From: CAKRJP01 sp963589425
GTDB lineage: Bacteria; Bacillota; Clostridia; Lachnospirales; Lachnospiraceae
Assembly (NCBI GenBank): GCA_963589425.1
Contig: CAVAKZ010000001.1
Location: 1-64,000 of the forward strand
Direction: 5' to 3'
DNA: 64,000 bases
The stretch's first letter is position 1. The number at the start of each line of letters is the position of its first letter. The position numbers were made by a program, and so were the translations under genes. Positions 58,054 to 64,000 of the stretch are shown here, piece by piece. The notes under the pieces were generated by a model, which saw only the letters and a program-made list of their open reading frames with translations, was not told the DNA's origin and did not search any database.

Positions 58054-59542
58054 TTGAAGGCACCTCCTGATATTTTCTAAGCACAAAATACATGGTAGTT
58101 CCGGTTTCCGGCTTACTGGTTGCCCAGATTTTTCCTCCATGCTCTTCTACGATTTTCTTTACAATAGACAAGCCGATACCGCTTCCTCCTTTTGAGGAAT
58201 TTCTGGAAGCATCGGTTCGGTAGAAGCGGTCAAAAATGTTGGGCAAATCTTTTGCATCGATTCCCTTTCCATTGTCCTCTAACTCTACCTGAACAAAATC
58301 TCCTACATCCTTCACCCGCAGGTTAATGCGTCCTTGATCTTTGTCCATATATTTTACAGAATTATTGATAATATTGTGAATCACTCGGCTAATCTGCTCC
58401 GGATCCGCAATAATCTTTACCTCGGAGTCTACATAATTATAATATCCAAAATCAAATTTCTTATCCTTTAGCTCTAAAGAAAGATCCTCTGCACAGTCAT
58501 CAAAATAAGTAAGGGCTGACACTGTATTGAAATTATAAGGAATTCGATTGGTATCAATCTTAGAATACAGGGTAAGCTCATTAATCAGGGTATTCATCTC
58601 ATTGGCTTTATTGTAAATGGTTCTAACATAGCGATCCATCTTTTCAGGGGTATCTGCAACCCCATCCATAATTCCCTCTGCGTAACCCTTAATTGTGGTC
58701 ACCGGAGTTTTAAGATCATGGGAAATGTTACTAATCAGCTCCTTGCTTTCCTGGTCATTACGAAGCTTCTCCTCCGCGTTGGCTTTCAGGCGAAGCCGCA
58801 TCTCCTCCAGATCCTGACAAAGGCCTCCCAACTGATCATCTGCATCTGGTTTTAATTCAAAGTCCAGATTCCCTTCCTTAATATTCTTGGCTGCCAATCG
58901 CATTTTATTGATAGGGATCATAACCCCCCGATTGATCCAAAGAATAAGAAGAGCTGCTGTCAAAATCAAAACTAAAACTACGCAGATCACAATGTCAATC
59001 ACAAACTGCTTTGCCTCTGGGATCATATTTTGAACACTTGTGACAATAAAGGCGCTTCCCTCGCTGTCATCCTGGTAGGTAAAATCAATCTGTCGCACCA
59101 GAACCTGCGCGTCACCGCCTAAATATACTTCACTATCCTTATTTGCTATACTTTCACCGTAAGCCGGAAGCATGGATACCAGGTTGCCAATATCAGCACT
59201 ATCTGCCCCAAGATATACAATGGTATTATCTTTTCGAACCAACAAATAGGATCTGCGGCTATTAAGCTCCTCGTTAACCTCACTTAGATAAGTAGCGTCC
59301 TCCATTTTCTTGGTGTTCTTCTCCACCTGTTCCTCCAGCTCTTTAAAGGAGGATTCCGTAAGTCTAGATAAAACCTGCACGGAATTGGAAAGACTGTCAA
59401 CAGTAGCTCCTGTGATTCCATAAGTTTTCTCTATGCTGCTAATCTGATATTTTCCTATAAGAACTACCAAGCTGACACTGAGGATTACCGGTATCAATAT
59501 AACAATCAAAAAGGACGTAATTAATCGCGTCTTAAATTTCAT
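58046..59542 (-). CDS. Sensor histidine kinase
   Basis: 498 residues. Two membrane helices (about 9-31 and 180-203) enclosing a roughly 150-residue extracytoplasmic sensor. Then HAMP, HisKA (ISNISHDLKTPVTTIKGYAEG, His about 275), and HATPase_c (NNSVKYMDKDQGRINL, VELEDNGKGIDAKDLPNIFDRFYRTD, GGSGIGLSIVKKIVEEHGG). Signal unknown. Transcribed with the response regulator. Confidence 0.94.
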   Translation of the reverse strand: MKFKTRLITSFLIVILIPVILSVSLVVLIGKYQISSIEKTYGITGATVDSLSNSVQVLSRLTESSFKELEEQVEKNTKKMEDATYLSEVNEELNSRRSYLLVRKDNTIVYLGADSADIGNLVSMLPAYGESIANKDSEVYLGGDAQVLVRQIDFTYQDDSEGSAFIVTSVQNMIPEAKQFVIDIVICVVLVLILTAALLILWINRGVMIPINKMRLAAKNIKEGNLDFELKPDADDQLGGLCQDLEEMRLRLKANAEEKLRNDQESKELISNISHDLKTPVTTIKGYAEGIMDGVADTPEKMDRYVRTIYNKANEMNTLINELTLYSKIDTNRIPYNFNTVSALTYFDDCAEDLSLELKDKKFDFGYYNYVDSEVKIIADPEQISRVIHNIINNSVKYMDKDQGRINLRVKDVGDFVQVELEDNGKGIDAKDLPNIFDRFYRTDASRNSSKGGSGIGLSIVKKIVEEHGGKIWATSKPETGTTMYFVLRKYQEVPSNE

Positions 59543-59611
59543 GGGAACCTCCTCATGCGATTACTTTGCTATATAGTACACAATCTTCACAGTTAATAGA
59601 ATTATAGCAAA

Positions 59612-59638
59612 TAAAATAGGTGCTTCACAGGAAGCACC
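59612..59638 (-). terminator. metK terminator
   Basis: GGTGCTTC (59619-59626) / GAAGCACC (59631-59638), 4-nt loop, followed by TATTTTATTT on the minus strand. Confidence 0.85.
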
Positions 59639-59670
59639 CATAAACATTTCTAAAAATTTTATAAATCAGC

Positions 59671-60858
59671 CTAGAGATATTTCTTTAAATTCTCTGCCTT
59701 GTCAAGCTTCTCCCATGGAAGGTCTACATCTGTACGTCCAAAATGTCCGTAAGCTGCTGTTTGCTTGTAGATCGGTCTTCTTAGATCCAACATCTTAATG
59801 ATTCCTGCCGGGCGAAGATCGAAGTTTTCGCGGATTACTTCCACCAGCTTCTCGTCACTTAAAAGGCCTGTCTCAAAAGTATCTACAAAAATAGAGGTTG
59901 GATGTGCCACACCAATAGCGTAGGACAACTGAACTTCGCACTTCTTTGCAAGACCTGCTGCCACAATGTTTTTTGCCACATAGCGGGCTGCATAGGCTGC
60001 AGAACGGTCTACCTTTGTACAGTCCTTTCCGGAAAATGCACCACCACCGTGACGAGCCATTCCACCATAGGTATCTACGATAATCTTACGTCCTGTAAGT
60101 CCGCTGTCTCCGTGAGGTCCTCCGATCACAAAACGACCGGTAGGATTAATAAAGAACTTGGTATTCTCATCTACCATTCCCTCAGGAATTGTAGTATCAA
60201 AAATATATTTCTTCACATCCTCATGAATCTGCTCCTGACTTACCTCCGGATCATGCTGGGTGGAAAGTACTACTGCATCCAGGCGGAAGGGAACTCCATT
60301 CTCATCATATTCCACTGTAACCTGGGTTTTTCCGTCCGGTCTTAGGTAGTCTAATGTACCATTCTTTCTTACCTCTGTAAGCTTTCTGGCAAGCTTGTGG
60401 GCTAAAGAAATGGGGTAAGGCATAAGCTCCGGTGTTTCATCAGAGGCATAGCCAAACATCATACCCTGATCGCCTGCACCGATGGCATCAATATCTGCAT
60501 CGGACATGGTATTCTCTTTTGCCTCCAAGGCCTTATCTACACCTAAGGCAATGTCCTGGGACTGCTCGTCGATAGCTGTAATAACACCACAGGTCTCTGC
60601 GTCAAAGCCATACTTTCCTCTGGTATATCCAATCTCTGTTACCGTCTCCCTTACAATCTTCTGAATATCCACATAGGCGTTGGTGGTAATTTCTCCCATA
60701 ACCAATACCATTCCTGTAGTTGTAGCGGTCTCACAAGCCACACGGCTCATTGGATCCTGCTCCAGCAAGGCATCTAAAATTGCGTCAGAAATCTGATCGC
60801 ACATTTTATCCGGATGTCCTTCAGTAACAGACTCTGAAGTAAATAATCTTTTTTCCAT
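59671..60858 (-). CDS. metK: S-adenosylmethionine synthetase
   Basis: 395 residues from ATG 60858 (AAGGAGG 8 bp upstream). Makes SAM from methionine and ATP. FTSESVTEGHPDKMCDQISD, GAGDQGMMFGYA, FVIGGPHGDSGLTGRKIIVDTYGG and GGGAFSGKDCTKVDRSAAY are all present. Behind a SAM-I riboswitch, so product-repressed at the level of transcription. Confidence 0.98.
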   Translation of the reverse strand: MEKRLFTSESVTEGHPDKMCDQISDAILDALLEQDPMSRVACETATTTGMVLVMGEITTNAYVDIQKIVRETVTEIGYTRGKYGFDAETCGVITAIDEQSQDIALGVDKALEAKENTMSDADIDAIGAGDQGMMFGYASDETPELMPYPISLAHKLARKLTEVRKNGTLDYLRPDGKTQVTVEYDENGVPFRLDAVVLSTQHDPEVSQEQIHEDVKKYIFDTTIPEGMVDENTKFFINPTGRFVIGGPHGDSGLTGRKIIVDTYGGMARHGGGAFSGKDCTKVDRSAAYAARYVAKNIVAAGLAKKCEVQLSYAIGVAHPTSIFVDTFETGLLSDEKLVEVIRENFDLRPAGIIKMLDLRRPIYKQTAAYGHFGRTDVDLPWEKLDKAENLKKYL

Positions 60859-60896
60859 TGTTATATCCTCCTTATATCTATAAATGTATATATAAA

Positions 60897-60928
60897 GTAA
60901 AAAACAGCCCAATTAGACGGACTGTTTT
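60897..60928 (-). terminator. Riboswitch-controlled attenuator of metK
   Basis: AAAACAGCCC (60901-60910) / GGACTGTTTT (60919-60928), one mismatch, followed by a T-run on the minus strand. It lies between the SAM-I aptamer and the metK RBS, so SAM binding would favour it. Confidence 0.85.
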
Positions 60929-60948
60929 ATAACTATCATAAATCAATC

Positions 60949-61046
60949 CTCTTATTGTTCGATCACTCGCTCAGGTTGGCACCTTCCCATCCGGGGGTTG
61001 CCGCAGCTTCTTAGATCCTTTGTATCTCCACTGCTCTGAATAAGAG
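60949..61046 (-). promoter_or_regulatory. SAM-I riboswitch (S-box)
   Basis: 98-nt aptamer read on the minus strand. P1 helix CTCTTATT (61046-61039) / AATAAGAG (60956-60949), then CAGAGCAGTGGAG, GAAGCTGCGGCAACC and AAGGTGCCAACCTGAGC. These are the conserved cores of SAM-I. Terminator downstream, OFF-type control of metK. Confidence 0.95.
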
Positions 61047-61076
61047 AAAGCTTCTGTATGTAATTGTATATAATCG

Positions 61077-62369
61077 TTAGCTAACTTTCAGCTTAAACTT
61101 CATAATATCCTTTTCTGTGGATACTCTCTCGATCATACCGCCAAGGCCACGAAGCTTCTCCTCAAAGCGCTCATATCCTCTCTGAATATAGACGATATCA
61201 TCTACGATGGTAATTCCATCGGTAGCTAATCCTGCAATACACAGGGCTGCTCCTGCACGAAGATCCGGAGCACTGACTCTGGCCCCTGAAAGCTTCTCCA
61301 CTCCTGTAATAGTAGCGGAATTGCCTTCGATCTTTACATTAGCTCCCATGCGAGAAAGCTCATCTAAGTATTTAAAACGATTCTCGAAAATACTCTCTGT
61401 AATCACACTGGTGCCCTTGCAAAGTGCTAGGGTCACACCAATCTGTGGCTGCATATCTGTAGGATATCCCGGATATGGAAGAGTCTTTACATGGGTGCTG
61501 GTAAGATTTCCCTTGGAAACTACTCTTACTGCATCATCAAATTCCTCTACTTCGCATCCAATCTCCACAAGCTTAGCAACAGTTGCCTCCAAATGCTTTG
61601 GAATTACATTGAGAACCGTAACATCCCCCTTAGTGGCCGCTGCCGCAAACATAAAGGTTCCTGCCTCAATCTGATCCGGAATTACAGAATACTCTGTACC
61701 ATGAAGCTTCTCCACACCGCGAATCTTAATAACATCAGTTCCTGCACCACGGATATTAGCTCCCATGCTGTTAAGGAAATTGGCTACATCTACTACATGA
61801 GGTTCCTTAGCCACATTCTCGAGAATGGTAAGTCCCTCTGCCATAACAGCTGCCATCATAACATTAATGGTTGCTCCTACAGTAACTACATCAAAGTAAA
61901 TATGCTTACCTACCAATCGATCTGCATCAGCGATAATCTTGCCGTGCTCGATATCTACGTCTGCGCCCAAGGCTCTAAAGCCCTTCAGGTGCTGGTCAAT
62001 AGGACGACTTCCGATGTTACATCCACCGGGAAGAGCTACCTCTGCATGCTTGTACTTGCCAAGCATAGCTCCCAGCAAATAATAAGAAGCTCGTATCTTC
62101 TTAATATAGTCATACTCAATATCTAAATTCTGAATGGTCTTTCCACAAATCTTAACTGTGTGGCGATCGATGCGGCTTACCTGTGCTCCCATTCCTGCAA
62201 TGGCATCTAATAAAACATTAATGTCATTAACATCCGGAAGGTTATCAATCAAAACAGTCTCATCTGTCATGATCGCTGCTGCCAGCAATCCCAGCGCTGC
62301 GTTCTTGGCTCCACCAATCTCAACCTCTCCAACCAGCGGAGTGCCACCTTTTATAATGTACTGATCCAT
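61077..62369 (-). CDS. murA: UDP-N-acetylglucosamine 1-carboxyvinyltransferase
   Basis: 430 residues. First committed step of peptidoglycan precursor synthesis. Motifs: GGTPLVGEVEIGGAKNAALGLLAA and active-site Cys in LPGGCNIGSRPIDQHLKGF. The PEP-binding DMQPQIGV-type segment (GYPTDMQPQIGVTLALCKG) and APDLRAGAALCIAGL are also clear. The Cys means fosfomycin sensitivity is expected. Promoter at 62438-62465. Confidence 0.97.
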   Translation of the reverse strand: MDQYIIKGGTPLVGEVEIGGAKNAALGLLAAAIMTDETVLIDNLPDVNDINVLLDAIAGMGAQVSRIDRHTVKICGKTIQNLDIEYDYIKKIRASYYLLGAMLGKYKHAEVALPGGCNIGSRPIDQHLKGFRALGADVDIEHGKIIADADRLVGKHIYFDVVTVGATINVMMAAVMAEGLTILENVAKEPHVVDVANFLNSMGANIRGAGTDVIKIRGVEKLHGTEYSVIPDQIEAGTFMFAAAATKGDVTVLNVIPKHLEATVAKLVEIGCEVEEFDDAVRVVSKGNLTSTHVKTLPYPGYPTDMQPQIGVTLALCKGTSVITESIFENRFKYLDELSRMGANVKIEGNSATITGVEKLSGARVSAPDLRAGAALCIAGLATDGITIVDDIVYIQRGYERFEEKLRGLGGMIERVSTEKDIMKFKLKVS

Positions 62370-62437
62370 AATCTACCTCGTAACTATTAGTTATACTATA
62401 CCCTCTTATTGGCTCCCTTGCGGTTTGCGCACCTAAT

Positions 62438-62465
62438 ATTATACCACAAAATCATGTCTTGTAAA
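62438..62465 (-). promoter_or_regulatory. murA promoter
   Basis: Minus strand: -35 TTTACA (62460-62465), 16-bp spacer, -10 TATAAT (62438-62443). Confidence 0.75.
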
Positions 62466-62515
62466 TTTCTTTTACAATCTCGTAAGATTTTTGTAACATT
62501 TTCACCAAGATATCC

Positions 62516-63016
62516 CTAGAGGTTTTCTAATGTATTCAGGACTTTTTCTATAGTTTCTTCGATTTCCAAACCATCTTCACACACAGTTACCTGAGCATAC
62601 TTTTCAAAAAGCTTTACTCTTTCATCATATAGGTCCTTCAAAGTCTGGCCATCTCTTAACACAACGCCTCTTTTCTTTGCATTTCGAAGCCTGCGGCTGA
62701 TGGTATGATAAGATGCCTGCAAATAGACGATGGTGCCTATTTCCTGATAGTGTTTCATGGCATTCTCACAATATACCACACTTCCTCCCGGAGAAATTAC
62801 TGCCTGGGACGCATCAACTCCCGCATTGACTTGGTCTTCTATCTGAAGAAATCCATCGGTTCCCTTCTCTGCAATGATCTCTCTTAAAAGCTTTCCTTCC
62901 TGTTCTTGGATCAGAAGATCTGTATCTATAAATTTATAACCTAATCTTTTAGCCACAACCACCCCGACAGTGCTTTTTCCTACTGCCGGCATGCCGATTA
63001 AAATAATATTCTTCAT
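62516..63016 (-). CDS. Shikimate-kinase-like P-loop protein
   Basis: 166 residues. Walker A GMPAVGKSTVG, DTD motif (FIDTDLLIQEQEG), late lid-like RLRNAKKRGVVLRDG and DLYDERVKLFEKYA. Fold matches AroK. Yet the conserved shikimate-binding Arg of the FRxxE motif is replaced (GFLQIED) and the GGG loop reads GGSVVY. Substrate may therefore differ. RBS AAGGAG before ATG; no aro neighbours. Confidence 0.75.
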   Translation of the reverse strand: MKNIILIGMPAVGKSTVGVVVAKRLGYKFIDTDLLIQEQEGKLLREIIAEKGTDGFLQIEDQVNAGVDASQAVISPGGSVVYCENAMKHYQEIGTIVYLQASYHTISRRLRNAKKRGVVLRDGQTLKDLYDERVKLFEKYAQVTVCEDGLEIEETIEKVLNTLENL

Positions 63017-63055
63017 CTTGTATAACTCCTTCTTGGCTTAAATTGCTGTTCCAAG

Positions 63056-63334
63056 TTAGCTTTCTGCCACGTAACGCCCCATAAATATGCGGCCTTTTTG
63101 CCTTGGAATTTCAAATTCCTTGAAACTTTGTTTAATATTGTTGGCAATGGCAGTTAATGAAAGGTTGGATATTTCTGTGGCCTCTGTCTCCTCCATCAAC
63201 ATTTGTTGAAGACTCTTTTTTTGCTCTTCTTCCTCATAGAAAAAAGTTTGATCTTCCTTAGTGTCATATTCCTGCTTCCCGGTTTCCAACACAAAACTTT
63301 TTCGTTGTATCATCAAGTCCATTTCGTCATCCAT
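63056..63334 (-). CDS. Hypothetical acidic small protein
   Basis: 92 residues, rich in Glu, Gln and Lys (MDDEMDLMIQRKSF...FFYEEEEQKKSLQQML). The helical C-terminal part ends with IPRQKGRIFMGRYVAES. GGGAGG is 7-9 bp before ATG. No family recognised. It lies between the GNAT-like gene and the shikimate-kinase-like gene, all in one direction. Confidence 0.6.
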   Translation of the reverse strand: MDDEMDLMIQRKSFVLETGKQEYDTKEDQTFFYEEEEQKKSLQQMLMEETEATEISNLSLTAIANNIKQSFKEFEIPRQKGRIFMGRYVAES

Positions 63335-63394
63335 GAAGTATCCTCCCTTCTCATCTTTATAAAATTCCTTATAAAAATCTTTTCATAGGTAAAT

Positions 63395-64000
63395 CTATAA
63401 AATTTTCTCAAGCCTCCGCACCTGGTAGCTCTCCCTTGGCGGCCCAAAAAGTTTTTCATAAGCCTCCGCCTGGTTCTTCTTCTCTACATAAAAATATACC
63501 TTGGCTCTATAATTTTTTGTGCTTCCTAAGATATCCACCGCCCTAGCAAGCATTACTAACAAGATACTTCTGTTCTTTAAATGAGAGCTAATATACAGGG
63601 CATGAATGGATAGGTCATCCTCCCCGTTATCTCTGATCATAACTCCCGCCGCCAGATGTCCCTGCACAGGATAAAAAAGGCTCTTATCCCAATCTGCCTC
63701 TGTTCGGATAATATCCTTAATCTTTCCCGGAAGATTTTTATCCTCATGGATCATATAGGAAATCTGCCTCCGGTCCAAATTATGAAAAGAAAATTCTCTT
63801 CCTGTAAATCGCTCCACTAATGGATTTTTTTCAATGGCCGTCAGATCATACTGAAAAATCTGCCAATCTAAATCCACCGATAAATATCCAAGCTCAGACA
63901 AGAATCTGCTCCATTCATCAAGAGTTTCCTCCTGGGCCGTAAGATTAAAGCACATCCGCCTTAATCCTTTTTGCATAAATAAGTCCTCTGCATAGAGAAT
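63395..64000 (-). CDS. GNAT-like protein, partial (5' end beyond window)
   Basis: The frame is open from the right edge through LYAEDLFMQKGLRRMCF, so the Met at 63976 is probably not the start. About 200 residues are visible, ending at VRRLEKIL. The segment VQGHLAAGVMIRD...ALYISSHLKNRSILLVMLARAVDIL followed by AKVYFYVEKKNQAEAYEKLFG resembles the acetyl-CoA site and last strands of a GNAT acetyltransferase. Substrate and full length unknown. Confidence 0.55.
   Translation of the reverse strand: MLYAEDLFMQKGLRRMCFNLTAQEETLDEWSRFLSELGYLSVDLDWQIFQYDLTAIEKNPLVERFTGREFSFHNLDRRQISYMIHEDKNLPGKIKDIIRTEADWDKSLFYPVQGHLAAGVMIRDNGEDDLSIHALYISSHLKNRSILLVMLARAVDILGSTKNYRAKVYFYVEKKNQAEAYEKLFGPPRESYQVRRLEKIL

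Overview
The window looks like a chromosomal segment of a strictly anaerobic, fermentative Firmicute, most likely a Lachnospiraceae (Clostridia). Pointers are the 5' end of a 16S rRNA gene, reverse rubrerythrin, AdhE, split transketolase, paired GlgC/GlgD, and the DUF5711, DUF5702 and DUF6382 families. Most genes lie on the minus strand. Several usually sit near the origin in Firmicutes (dnaX-ybaB-recR, the yaaO-holB-ricT-trmN6-rsmI block, rpmG-secE-nusG-rplKA, an rrn operon). This suggests, without proving, leftward leading-strand replication from an origin to the right.

Layout. 0-0.6 kb: 16S start and three tandem rrn promoters. 0.5-9.5 kb: CvpA-like and DUF5711 proteins, small membrane proteins, split transketolase, recR-ybaB-dnaX and a phosphofructokinase. 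9.6-15.5 kb: map(+), rplJL with its L10 leader, rplKA-nusG-secE-rpmG, and glf. 15.8-18 kb: glgC-glgD(+). 18.2-29.6 kb: a short UvrA paralogue, a MobB-like Cys-rich protein, rsmI, an ornithine carbamoyltransferase, a formate/nitrite channel(+), and the trmN6-ricT-holB-kinase-YaaO-mtnN cluster. 29.8-33.4 kb: a TSCPD protein and murG (+), then a sigma factor, a HIT protein and a rhomboid protease (-). 33.6-40 kb: adhE and a heterodimeric ABC exporter. 40-48.5 kb: a complete tad (type IVb pilus) operon. 48.7-55.4 kb: Sua5, dCMP deaminase, a GH18/SH3 protein, mecA(+) and a MATE exporter(+). 55.5-57.3 kb: DUF1858(-), a DnaA-box cluster, a Fur/PerR-type repressor(+) and reverse rubrerythrin(+). 57.4-64 kb: a two-component system, metK behind a SAM-I riboswitch, murA, a shikimate-kinase-like protein and two uncharacterised genes.

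How the parts fit. The regulatory DNA is unusually legible: about fifteen TTGACA/TATAAT-type promoters, many perfect hairpin terminators, a SAM-I riboswitch, an L10 leader, and matching Fur/PerR-like boxes in front of fur and rubrerythrin (self-regulated peroxide or metal response). AdhE and the FNT channel fit mixed-acid or ethanol fermentation, and GlgC/GlgD supply ADP-glucose for glycogen. The tad operon runs tadZ-tadA-tadB-tadC-flp-DUF5702-TadE-like-A24 peptidase-TadE-DUF6382 from one promoter.

The most interesting non-coding element is a cluster of paired, abutting DnaA 9-mers beside a T-rich tract at 55.9-56.06 kb, with no dnaA gene in view. A second theme is that several genes carry short perfect or near-perfect tandem duplications spanning their stop codons. 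No prophage, insertion sequence, CRISPR array or tRNA was recognised.
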